NCBI GenBank assembly: GCA_017999235.1
Contig: JAGOBN010000051.1
Span: 1-11,622, forward strand
DNA length: 11,622 nt
Origin: Anaerolineales bacterium
Lineage (GTDB): Bacteria > Chloroflexota > Anaerolineae > Anaerolineales > UBA6663
Direction: 5' to 3'
The notes under the pieces: model-generated
What the model saw: only the letters and a program-made list of their open reading frames with translations
What the model was told of the DNA's origin: nothing
Databases searched by the model: none
Made by a program: the position numbers and the translations under genes
Shown: in pieces, positions 4,561 to 11,066 of the stretch
How the letters are laid out: the number at the start of each line of letters is the position of its first letter
How positions within the stretch are numbered: the stretch's first letter is position 1

Positions 4561-7200
4561 ATGCGTTTCTTCAACCGACCCCACCTGGCGCTGACCCTGG
4601 GGCTGTCCCTGGTCCTGGCGGCGTGTGCCGCGCCCGAAGCGGGCTATACCGCCCTAACCGCCGATCAGCCGCTGGCGCAAGCGCCGGAAGGCCTGACCGT
4701 GAGTGTCAGCCCGGCCGCCGTCACGCCGGATTTCAAAGTCCAACTGCGCGCCTTCACCGCCGCCGACCTCGCTGCCAGCCGGGCCAGTGAGCTCGGAAAC
4801 GCCGCATTTGCGGCACGCCCCGCGGCGCTCAGCCTGGTCAGCCCGCTCTTCACCGTGGCGAGCCAGGGCGCGGTCCCGGCCCAGCTGTTCCTGGCCGTCA
4901 TCGCCCCCGCCGGCCAAGCCGCGCCGGGTTTGGACCTGTATGCTTGGGACGGCACGACGTGGGCTTTCCTGCCCTCGGAAGCCCAAGGCAGTCAGCGGGC
5001 CGCCACTGTCAGCGCGCTGCCGCGGGCGGTGGGCCTGTTCCAGGCCGCGCCCTCCGCGCCTTTGGCGCTGGCGCGTTTGGATCCCGGCGATATTCTGCCC
5101 GTGGGTGCGCCCGTGGACGCGCTCCTGCTCGGCGGGGTCTTGGCCCAGGCTAACGGCAGTCTGACCGGCGTCCTGCCCAATTTGCCGCCGGGCTTGGCGG
5201 CGCCGCTGTATCCCGTGATCACCGCGGACGCCGGCCAAAGCGCGGCGATGCTGGCCGATCCGGCCGCGCGGGCCGCTCAGATCCAGATCCTGGCGCAATT
5301 GGCGGCCGGCGGCTACGCCGGCCTGGCGCTCGACTATCGCGGCCTCACCGCCGCCAGCCGGGCTGATTTCACGGCCCTGGTGACGGAGCTGCGGCCGCTG
5401 CTGCGCGCCCAGAATCGGACGCTGTGGGTGTATATCGATCTGGCGGAGGCGGCCGGCGGCTACGATTGGGGCGCGTTGGGGGCCGCCGCCGACGGCCTGC
5501 TCGCGCGCCTGCCCAGCCAGCCGGCGGCGCTGGGTGATGGGACCGTGGACGCGCAGCTGCAGCGCTTGACCAGCCTGGCCGAGCGCGGCAAGGTGCGGCT
5601 GGTGACCACGGCTTCGGCCGTGATCGGGGACGCTCAGCCGCCGCGGGCACTGGGCCAGGCGGAAGCCCTGGCCGCCCTGGGCGCCGCGCAAGCCAGCGCG
5701 TGGCCGGAGACCTTGCTGGTGCAACAGGCCGTCACCGTCACCCTGTCGGGGGGCTACCAAACCATCACCGACGACGCGCCGGCCGCCGCGCCGCGTTTAG
5801 AGGGAGGGCCGGCCGCCATTTGGCTGACCACGCCGTATACCCTGCGCCAACGCCTGGCGATGGTGGAACGATACCGGCTGGGGGGCGCCGTGGTGGAAGA
5901 CTTGTTCCGAGCCGGCGTCACCGATATGACCAGCGCGGTGGCGGCCTTCCGCGCCGGTGCGGCGCTGGAGCCAACAGCCGTCAACCTGACCTGGACGACC
6001 CGCGACGCCAACAACGGCATTGTGGCCGAGGGCGCGGGCCAGCCGGGCCAGCCATACTTCTTTACACCCGCCGCCGCCGGCGACTATACCGTCTCGGCCC
6101 GCGTGCAGGCCGGCGGCGTGAGCGTGGAGCTCGGCGCTGTGCCGGTGACCGTCGCGGCGGTCCCGCCGCCCGCCGCCACCCAAGCGCCCACGGCCGGCTC
6201 CGGCGGCAATAGCGGCTCCGGCAGTTCGGGCAACTCCGGCAGTTCAGGCAACAGCGGCGGCTCCGGGGTCTTCGTCCCGCCGCCGCCGATCTCGGCCGGC
6301 ATCTTCGAGTTGGGCGGCCAGGTGCCGGGTTACCTGGCCAACCCCACCGTCATGAAGCAGGCCGGCATGACCTGGGTCAAATTTCAGGTGCGCGGCGGCG
6401 GCGGGGATGCTATCGCCGCGGCCAAATCCAACGGGTTCAAAGTCCTGCTCAGCGTGATCGGGGACAAGAACCGCGTCACCGATCCCGCCTACTGGGCCGA
6501 GTATGCGGCCTGGGTGGGCGGGCTGGCGGCGCAGGGCGCGGATGCCATCGAGGTCTGGAACGAGCCCAACATTGACCATGAGTGGCCGGCCGGCCAGATC
6601 AGCGGCGCCACGTACACGCAGCTCTTGGCCAAGGCCTATGCCGCGATCAAAGCCGCCAACCCCGGCACCCTGGTTGTGAGCGCGGGGCCGGCGCCCACCG
6701 GCGCGGAGGCCGCCTTCCCGGGCCTGGTGATGAACGACGACACCTTTCTGGCGCAGATGGCGCAGGCCGGGGCCGCCAACTACATGGACTGTGTGGGCCT
6801 GCACTTCAACAGCGGCACCACTTCGCCCAACGCCACCACCGGCAGCGCGTTGAGCGGCTACCACTATTCGTTCTACTTCTGGCCGATGGTGGACCTGTAT
6901 TACAATTCTTTTGGCGGCAGCCGGCCCCTGTGCTTCACCGAATTAGGGTATCTCACCGGCGAGGGGTATGGCGCCCTGCCCGGCAACTTCGCCTGGGCGG
7001 GCAATACCACGGTCGCTCAGCAAGCGCAGTGGCTGGCGGAATCAGCCAGCCTGGCCGGCAGCAGCGGCAAGGTCCGCTTGATGATGATTTGGAACGTGGA
7101 TTTCACCCAATACGCGGGCGATCCCCAAGCCGGTTACGCGATCTTGCGGCCCGGCGGCAGTTGCCCGGCGTGCAGCGCCCTGGACGCCGTGATGCCCTAA
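4561..7200 (+). CDS. Surface lipoprotein: degenerate GH18-like domain fused to a clan-A glycoside hydrolase domain
   Basis: The 879-residue protein opens with a lipoprotein signal peptide ending in the lipobox LAAC (Cys22), so it is predicted to be membrane-anchored outside the cell. Residues about 30-170 are an unassigned beta-rich region. Residues about 175-455 resemble GH18 / spore-hydrolase YaaH-type barrels: YAGLALDYRGL around D258 matches the DxxDxDxE strand, and RYRLGGAVVEDL matches the closing strand. The catalytic Glu is Arg and two Asp are Ala, so this part is probably inactive or binding only. An Ig/PKD-like segment (about 470-534) and a Gly/Ser/Asn linker (546-569) follow. The C-terminal 310 residues form a GH39/GH5-like clan-A barrel with acid/base E668 in VWNEPN and nucleophile E794 in CFTELGY. 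The substrate is unknown. It heads a four-gene surface cluster, with the next gene 28 nt downstream. Confidence 0.85.
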   Translation: MRFFNRPHLALTLGLSLVLAACAAPEAGYTALTADQPLAQAPEGLTVSVSPAAVTPDFKVQLRAFTAADLAASRASELGNAAFAARPAALSLVSPLFTVASQGAVPAQLFLAVIAPAGQAAPGLDLYAWDGTTWAFLPSEAQGSQRAATVSALPRAVGLFQAAPSAPLALARLDPGDILPVGAPVDALLLGGVLAQANGSLTGVLPNLPPGLAAPLYPVITADAGQSAAMLADPAARAAQIQILAQLAAGGYAGLALDYRGLTAASRADFTALVTELRPLLRAQNRTLWVYIDLAEAAGGYDWGALGAAADGLLARLPSQPAALGDGTVDAQLQRLTSLAERGKVRLVTTASAVIGDAQPPRALGQAEALAALGAAQASAWPETLLVQQAVTVTLSGGYQTITDDAPAAAPRLEGGPAAIWLTTPYTLRQRLAMVERYRLGGAVVEDLFRAGVTDMTSAVAAFRAGAALEPTAVNLTWTTRDANNGIVAEGAGQPGQPYFFTPAAAGDYTVSARVQAGGVSVELGAVPVTVAAVPPPAATQAPTAGSGGNSGSGSSGNSGSSGNSGGSGVFVPPPPISAGIFELGGQVPGYLANPTVMKQAGMTWVKFQVRGGGGDAIAAAKSNGFKVLLSVIGDKNRVTDPAYWAEYAAWVGGLAAQGADAIEVWNEPNIDHEWPAGQISGATYTQLLAKAYAAIKAANPGTLVVSAGPAPTGAEAAFPGLVMNDDTFLAQMAQAGAANYMDCVGLHFNSGTTSPNATTGSALSGYHYSFYFWPMVDLYYNSFGGSRPLCFTELGYLTGEGYGALPGNFAWAGNTTVAQQAQWLAESASLAGSSGKVRLMMIWNVDFTQYAGDPQAGYAILRPGGSCPACSALDAVMP
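6220..6255 (+). repeat. Two 18-bp near-repeats in the Gly/Ser/Asn linker
   Basis: Units 6220-6237 and 6238-6255 both begin GGCAGTTC and contain GGCAAC, encoding GSSGNS twice within a longer Gly/Ser/Asn-rich linker. The linker joins the Ig-like segment to the clan-A glycosidase barrel and probably provides flexible spacing. Confidence 0.7.
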
Positions 7201-7228
7201 CCGGCTCCCCCACCACGAAGGAACTCGC

Positions 7229-8218
7229 ATGTCGTCTTCAGCTTCCGATACCGGCCCCACCCCGCCGCCGGGCGCGTCCATCCCCATGGGCGCCCTGATC
7301 GGCATCGTCGTCGTCGCGCTCGTGGGGCTGGGCTTGCTGGCCTACGCCCTGCTCAGCCTGTTTGGCGGCGCGCCGCCCGCGTCGGCCACCGCGGTCGCGG
7401 TCGCCAGTGTGGCGCCGGCCACCGCCGCGCCCCTGCCCACCACCGCGCTGGTCATCCCCACGGTCACCAGCGCCCCGGCGGAGCCCCCGACCGCGGCCCC
7501 GACAGAAGCGCCGGCGGTCACCGCCGCGCCCGCCGCCACCGCCGCGCCGGCCGGCCCGGCGGTCAACATCACCTTGCCCGCCAACGTGCGCGCCGGCCCC
7601 GGCATCAACTATGCCATCATCGGCGGGTTGGACGTGGGCAGCACGCCGGCCGTGACCGGCCGCGATGCGTCAACCACCTGGTACGTCATCGCCTACCTTG
7701 GGGGCCAAGGCTGGGTCTCCAACCAAGTGGCGCAGTTCGCGGGCGATATCAACGCCCTGCCCGTGGTGGCGGCTCCGCCCCTGCCCCCTACGGCCGTCCC
7801 CAGCCCCGTCCCCACCAACGCGCCGCCGCCGGCCACGGCCACCACCGCTGCCGGCAGTGCGCGCGGAGTGCGCGGCGACCACTTTGCGCTGCAGACCACG
7901 GCCCGGACCTTTGGGCTGAACCAGGATATCTGGTTCGAGTTCAAGATCACCAACACCAGCGGCAACACCATTTCTTACCGCTGCCTCGGGGCCAAGGTCC
8001 CGGGCGGGCCGGCCAAGTGCTCGTGGGGCAGCACCGCCACGGATGTCCTCAAGCCGGGGGATGTGATCGAATGGAATGACCACATGAATATTGGCACGGC
8101 CGGCACGTACACGCTGGTGCTGGGCATCTGCTACCTCAGCGATACCTCCGCCTGTGAAAACTCCGGGACCGCCGGCTGGGAGTATCTCAGCTCCGGCATT
8201 CAGATCACGGTGCAATAA
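7229..8218 (+). CDS. Membrane-anchored SH3b-domain protein with C-terminal beta-sandwich domain
   Basis: The 329-residue protein begins with a Pro/Ser-rich leader and a single hydrophobic helix (about 20-44), then a long Ala/Pro/Thr linker. A bacterial SH3 (SH3b, type 3) domain lies at about 112-170, recognised by NVRAGPGINYAIIGGLDVGS and the closing GQGWVSNQVAQF. After a second Pro-rich linker, a C-terminal module (about 212-329) has alternating strands and four Cys (YRCLGAKV, AKCSWG, GICYLS, SACENSG), resembling Ig-like domains such as BsuPI or NBR1-type; the exact family is not resolved. SH3b domains usually bind peptidoglycan or other cell-wall polymers, so this is likely an envelope-tethering protein. 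GAAGGAA (7217-7223) lies 5 nt upstream of ATG 7229. It is 28 nt after the GH lipoprotein and 4 nt before the next glycosidase, indicating one transcript. Confidence 0.85.
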   Translation: MSSSASDTGPTPPPGASIPMGALIGIVVVALVGLGLLAYALLSLFGGAPPASATAVAVASVAPATAAPLPTTALVIPTVTSAPAEPPTAAPTEAPAVTAAPAATAAPAGPAVNITLPANVRAGPGINYAIIGGLDVGSTPAVTGRDASTTWYVIAYLGGQGWVSNQVAQFAGDINALPVVAAPPLPPTAVPSPVPTNAPPPATATTAAGSARGVRGDHFALQTTARTFGLNQDIWFEFKITNTSGNTISYRCLGAKVPGGPAKCSWGSTATDVLKPGDVIEWNDHMNIGTAGTYTLVLGICYLSDTSACENSGTAGWEYLSSGIQITVQ

Positions 8219-8222
8219 AACC

Positions 8223-9569
8223 ATGTCACGTCCACCCTCCAAAAGCAACGTCTCGATGTTCATTGGCCTGTGGCTGGGCCTGACCGTCGCCGCGGGCGCC
8301 GGCGTGTTCGCTTTGTTGTATTGGGCCATGAGCGGACCAGCCGCCACGCCCGCACCCACCGCGCCCACCGCGGTCGCCGTCGTCGCCACGGAGCCCCCCA
8401 AAGTGCTGCCGACGCCCACCGCCGGCGGTGTGGAAGTGCCGGCGGCCGCGCCGGCCTGCAACTTCCTGCCGGAGCCGGCCTCCGGGTTCGGCTACGGCAT
8501 CCAAGTCCACGGCCTCATCCCGGGCGTTGACAACAAGCCCTGGATGGACATGGTGCGTTCCAAGCTCAATCTCAACTGGGTTAAGCTGCAGGTCCGCTGG
8601 TACTTCATGGAGCCGCAGCCCGGACAGATTGATTGGGGGATCCTGGATAACGCCATGGACGCGGCCTGCGCCAACGGCCTGCGCGTCATGCTCTCGGTGA
8701 TCGCCTCGCCGGACTGGACCCGGGCCACCCCGCTGTCCAAAGATATCGGTGAAGCGCCGCCGGACGATCCGCAGGTCTACGCCAACTTCATCGGCCAGAT
8801 TGTCGACCGTTATCCGGGGAAGATCGCGGCCATTGAAGTCTGGAACGAAGCCAACCTGGAGCGCGAGTGGAACACGGCCGACGGCGTGAACGCCGGCGCG
8901 TTCGCGGGTTTGCTCCAGGCCGCCTACCCAGCCATCAAACAGCGCGACCCCAATATCCTCGTCATTTCCGGCGCGCTGTCGCCCACCGGCGTCAACTGCT
9001 CCGGCACCTGGCCGGAGTGCGCCGGCGGCCGGCCAGTGGTGGTGGACGATGCCAGCTATCTGCAGCAGTTGATCGCGGCCGGCGGCCTGAACTATGCCGA
9101 TTGCGTCGGCACCCACTCCAACGGCACCAACCTGCCGCCCACCGCCGACGGCTCCAATCCGCCGGCGGATACCGGCTATACGTTTACCGGGCCGTGGAGT
9201 TCCCCGCACTATTCGTGGGCGCTGAAGAGCCAGGTGGAGACGTATGCCGCCATCCTGCAGGCGGCCGGCCTGAACAAACAGCAGTGCCTGACGGAATTCG
9301 GCTACGCGTCGCCCGTGGATGGCGTGGTGACGCCCGGCTACGAGTTTGCCAACGATGTCTCGGAGCAGCAGCAGGCCGAATACTTGGTGGCGGCCTATAA
9401 CTGGATGCGCGACTCCGGCCTGGTGAAGCTCGCCTTCCTCTTTAACTTGGATTACGGCCCCAAGGGCGGCGACCCCGCCACCGACGACAATGTGATGTTC
9501 AGCATTCTCACCCGCCAGGGCGCGCCGCGGCCAGCCTTCGACGCCATTGGCGCGATGCCCAAGCCCTAA
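8223..9569 (+). CDS. Membrane-anchored clan-A glycoside hydrolase (GH39/GH5-like)
   Basis: The 448-residue protein has an N-terminal membrane helix (about 12-36) lacking a lipobox, a Pro/Thr/Ala linker to about 80, and one (beta/alpha)8-type glycosidase domain. It carries acid/base E209 in EVWNEANLEREW and nucleophile E358 in CLTEFGYAS, and NWVKLQVRWYF in an early strand is typical of the clan. The Pro of WNEPN is Ala here, which need not abolish activity. It aligns with the barrels at 4561-7200 and 9640-10839 at YPAIKQRDPNILVISGALSPTG and YADCVGTHSN. The substrate is unknown. ATG 8223 was chosen over an upstream in-frame ATG at 8091 because the latter would overlap the SH3b gene by over 120 nt. 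The 4-nt gap suggests translational coupling, and no separate Shine-Dalgarno is obvious. Confidence 0.87.
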   Translation: MSRPPSKSNVSMFIGLWLGLTVAAGAGVFALLYWAMSGPAATPAPTAPTAVAVVATEPPKVLPTPTAGGVEVPAAAPACNFLPEPASGFGYGIQVHGLIPGVDNKPWMDMVRSKLNLNWVKLQVRWYFMEPQPGQIDWGILDNAMDAACANGLRVMLSVIASPDWTRATPLSKDIGEAPPDDPQVYANFIGQIVDRYPGKIAAIEVWNEANLEREWNTADGVNAGAFAGLLQAAYPAIKQRDPNILVISGALSPTGVNCSGTWPECAGGRPVVVDDASYLQQLIAAGGLNYADCVGTHSNGTNLPPTADGSNPPADTGYTFTGPWSSPHYSWALKSQVETYAAILQAAGLNKQQCLTEFGYASPVDGVVTPGYEFANDVSEQQQAEYLVAAYNWMRDSGLVKLAFLFNLDYGPKGGDPATDDNVMFSILTRQGAPRPAFDAIGAMPKP

Positions 9570-9578
9570 CTTGAACCA

Positions 9579-9618
9579 AGGCCGGCCGCTGGCTGAACGG
9601 GCTGCCAGCGGCCGGCCT
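9579..9618 (+). repeat. Perfect 15-bp inverted repeat between two glycosidase genes
   Basis: AGGCCGGCCGCTGGC (9579-9593) is exactly complementary to 9604-9618, with a 10-nt loop. It lies 9 nt after the stop of the upstream glycosidase. No T run follows, so it is not a standard intrinsic terminator. It could be an attenuator, an mRNA-stability hairpin or a protein-binding site. Its right edge abuts the extended -10 element at 9618. Confidence 0.85.
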
Positions 9619-9626
9619 GTTATCAT
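9618..9626 (+). promoter_or_regulatory. Extended -10 promoter element (TGT-TATCAT) before the last glycosidase
   Basis: TGTTATCAT supplies a TGn extension and a -10 with 5 of 6 consensus bases. The -35 position would fall in the hairpin at 9579-9618, so no -35 is recognisable. A start near 9633 would give a very short leader to the TTG at 9640. If real, the last glycosidase can be expressed apart from the cluster. Confidence 0.4.
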
Positions 9627-9639
9627 CGTCGGCACCCCT

Positions 9640-10839
9640 TTGCGCGCCATTCCAGCGTTACAGTCCGTCATCGTGATTTTGGCCGGCTTGCTCGGCGGAG
9701 CAGCTTGCCTGGCGACCCCCCAGCCTGCGGCTACGCCGCCGCCCACACCGCCAGTCGCCACGCCGGCGCCCCGGCTTTATCCTCTCCCGCCGCGGCTGCG
9801 CTCCCCCGAATACGGCATGCACGTCTTCCTGTGGTGGACTTACCAAGGAAAGACGGCGGACAATGATGTCCGCTTGGTGCGCGATATGGGCTTTGGCTGG
9901 CTCAAGCAAAAATTCGCCTGGCGCGATATCGAACTCGTCAAGGGCGCGTTCGATTGGCAGCGGTCGGATGGTATTGTGCAGTTGGCCGAGCACTACCGGA
10001 TGAAACTGCTCGTGCGGCTGGATTTTCAGCCCCAATGGGCGCAGACGGATCCCACGGTCTGGATTGACAACGGGCCGCCAGCCCGCGTGGACGATTTCGG
10101 CGATTACTGCGCGGCGGTGGCCGGCCGCTACGCCGGCCGGGTCGCCGCGTATGAAGTCTGGAACGAACCGAACCTGGCCCGCGAGTGGGCCGGCCAACCG
10201 CCCGATCCAGCCGGCTATGTGGCGTTGCTTAAGGCCTGCTATCTGGCTATCAAAGCCGCCGACCCCCAGGCGTTAGTCGTGTCGGCCGGCCTTGCGCCGA
10301 CGGATTGCGGCGCGGAGTGCGGCGCCATGCCCGATATGGCGTTTTACGAGGCGCTGTATGCGGCCGGCGCCGCTCCTTACTTTGATCTTCTGGGTGCCCA
10401 TGCGCCGGGTTACGCTAACCCTCCCGAGCGCTCTCCGTCAGAAACTCAGCTGGACCCTCAATGGCAAGGACGGGTATGGACCTTTCGACACGTGGAAGAT
10501 GTGCGCGAGTTGATGATTCGGAATGGCGATGGCGACAAACAAATCGCTATCACCGAAATGGGCTGGACAACCGACCAGGTCAACCCAACTTATTCCTGGT
10601 ATGCTGTGAGTGAAGCCCAACAAGCCGACTATCTTGTGCGAGCCTACCAGTATGCCCAGGCCAATTGGACACCCTGGATTGGCCTTATGACGACCATCTA
10701 CATCGTGGACCCTTCCTGGACCACGACCAACGAACAATACTGGTGGTCGATTACGCGGCCGGTCAAGCCTGGCGATCCACCAGTTCTCCTTCCAGCGTAC
10801 GAAGCTCTAAAGACGATGGGAAAGGTTAGTGAGCCCTAA
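9640..10839 (+). CDS. Secreted clan-A glycoside hydrolase, possible lipoprotein
   Basis: From a TTG at 9640 the protein has 400 residues and opens with RAIPALQSVIVILAGLLGGAAC, a signal peptide with a poor lipobox (GAAC), then a Pro/Thr/Ala linker and a clan-A barrel. Acid/base E176 lies in YEVWNEPNLAREW and nucleophile E306 in AITEMGWTT, while WLKQKFAWRDIE marks an early strand. The frame is open back to an ATG at 9547, inside the previous gene. Codons before 9640 come from the inverted repeat and look non-coding, so 9640 is preferred; a GTG at 9673 is also possible. The start is therefore uncertain, the gene is not. The last third (after about 10370) is visibly less GC-rich than the rest, yet the frame and family signature continue unbroken. 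It is paralogous to the barrels at 4561-7200 and 8223-9569. Confidence 0.82.
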   Translation: MRAIPALQSVIVILAGLLGGAACLATPQPAATPPPTPPVATPAPRLYPLPPRLRSPEYGMHVFLWWTYQGKTADNDVRLVRDMGFGWLKQKFAWRDIELVKGAFDWQRSDGIVQLAEHYRMKLLVRLDFQPQWAQTDPTVWIDNGPPARVDDFGDYCAAVAGRYAGRVAAYEVWNEPNLAREWAGQPPDPAGYVALLKACYLAIKAADPQALVVSAGLAPTDCGAECGAMPDMAFYEALYAAGAAPYFDLLGAHAPGYANPPERSPSETQLDPQWQGRVWTFRHVEDVRELMIRNGDGDKQIAITEMGWTTDQVNPTYSWYAVSEAQQADYLVRAYQYAQANWTPWIGLMTTIYIVDPSWTTTNEQYWWSITRPVKPGDPPVLLPAYEALKTMGKVSEP

Positions 10840-10845
10840 CCTTCA

Positions 10846-10873
10846 TTGACTGAACCGCAACCTGTGTTAACAT
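10846..10873 (+). promoter_or_regulatory. Promoter of the riboswitch-protease transcript (TTGACT-16-TAACAT with TGn)
   Basis: TTGACT (10846-10851) and TAACAT (10868-10873) are 16 nt apart, with an extended -10 TG at 10865-10866. Transcription would begin near 10880, just before the riboswitch aptamer. It lies directly after the stop of the upstream glycosidase, so the protease has its own transcript. Confidence 0.6.
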
Positions 10874-10887
10874 CAGGTTATAAACAT

Positions 10888-10976
10888 CTCCGAAACGGCA
10901 AACCCGATGAAAATCGGGGACGCAAAGCCATGGGTCTAAAGCCATTTCCGGCTATGACAGCCAGGCTGCCGAAGAG
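10888..10976 (+). promoter_or_regulatory. Cyclic-di-GMP class I riboswitch aptamer (GEMM-I)
   Basis: The conserved GEMM-I blocks occur in order: GGCAAACC (10897-10904), GGACGCAAAGCC (10918-10929), GGGTCTAA (10932-10939) and CCAGGCTGCCG (10961-10971). P2 is a perfect 6-bp stem, CCCGAT (10903-10908) with ATCGGG (10913-10918), capped by a GAAA tetraloop, as needed for docking to the P3 receptor. P3 is AGCC-A-TGG (10926-10933) with CCA-GGCT (10961-10967), ending in a small AGCC/GGCT hairpin (10940-10953). By manual alignment to the Vibrio Vc2 aptamer, ligand-contact residues G20, A47 and C92 correspond to G10898, A10925 and C10969. A G at position 20 predicts c-di-GMP, not 3',3'-cGAMP, as ligand. 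P1 closure is short and irregular (CGG with CCG, and CTC with GAG further out). It lies between a promoter and a terminator upstream of a protease gene. Confidence 0.92.
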
Positions 10977-10978
10977 TA

Positions 10979-11003
10979 CCAGTTGACACCCAAGCGGGTC
11001 TGG
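10979..11003 (+). other. Candidate antiterminator hairpin of the riboswitch
   Basis: CCAG (10979-10982) and ACCC (10988-10991) can pair with GGGTCTGG (10996-11003) around an AAGC loop, with a 5-nt bulge. This uses most of the 5' arm of the terminator, so the two structures exclude each other. Which one c-di-GMP favours cannot be decided by eye. Confidence 0.45.
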
Positions 11004-11024
11004 CACTCCAGGCCCGCTTTTTTT
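10993..11024 (+). terminator. Intrinsic terminator, expression platform of the riboswitch
   Basis: An 11-bp stem (10993-11003 with 11008-11018, one G-T wobble) closes a CACT loop and runs directly into seven T residues (11018-11024). It lies 17 nt after the aptamer and 42 nt before the protease start codon, the expected place for transcriptional control by a riboswitch. Confidence 0.88.
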
Positions 11025-11055
11025 ATGCTTCACTCCGACGTTTCCGAGATGTTTT

Positions 11056-11061
11056 AGGAGG
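11056..11061 (+). promoter_or_regulatory. Ribosome binding site (AGGAGG) of the protease gene
   Basis: AGGAGG lies 5 nt before ATG 11067, a strong site beyond the terminator, consistent with control at transcription and not at ribosome access. Confidence 0.8.
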
Positions 11062-11066
11062 AAGCC

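Noticed and set aside
4654..5760. 368-residue minus-strand frame inside the GH18-like lipoprotein gene
   Set aside because: Antisense shadow of a lipoprotein gene with signal peptide and recognisable domains; composition is Arg/Gly/Gln-rich.
8091..8222. Upstream in-frame ATG extending the second glycosidase by 44 residues
   Set aside because: It would overlap the SH3b gene by over 120 nt, and the extra residues are an out-of-frame reading of that gene; ATG 8223 gives a proper membrane anchor at the N terminus.
9547..9639. ATG 9547 as start of the last glycosidase
   Set aside because: It lies inside the preceding gene and would translate the perfect inverted repeat; the N terminus would then lack a signal peptide at the right place. 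Not excluded, but less likely than TTG 9640.
8226..9761. 511-residue minus-strand frame covering the second glycosidase gene
   Set aside because: Long only because stop codons are rare on the antisense of GC-rich genes; the plus strand encodes catalytic motifs, and no ribosome site or domain is seen on the minus strand.
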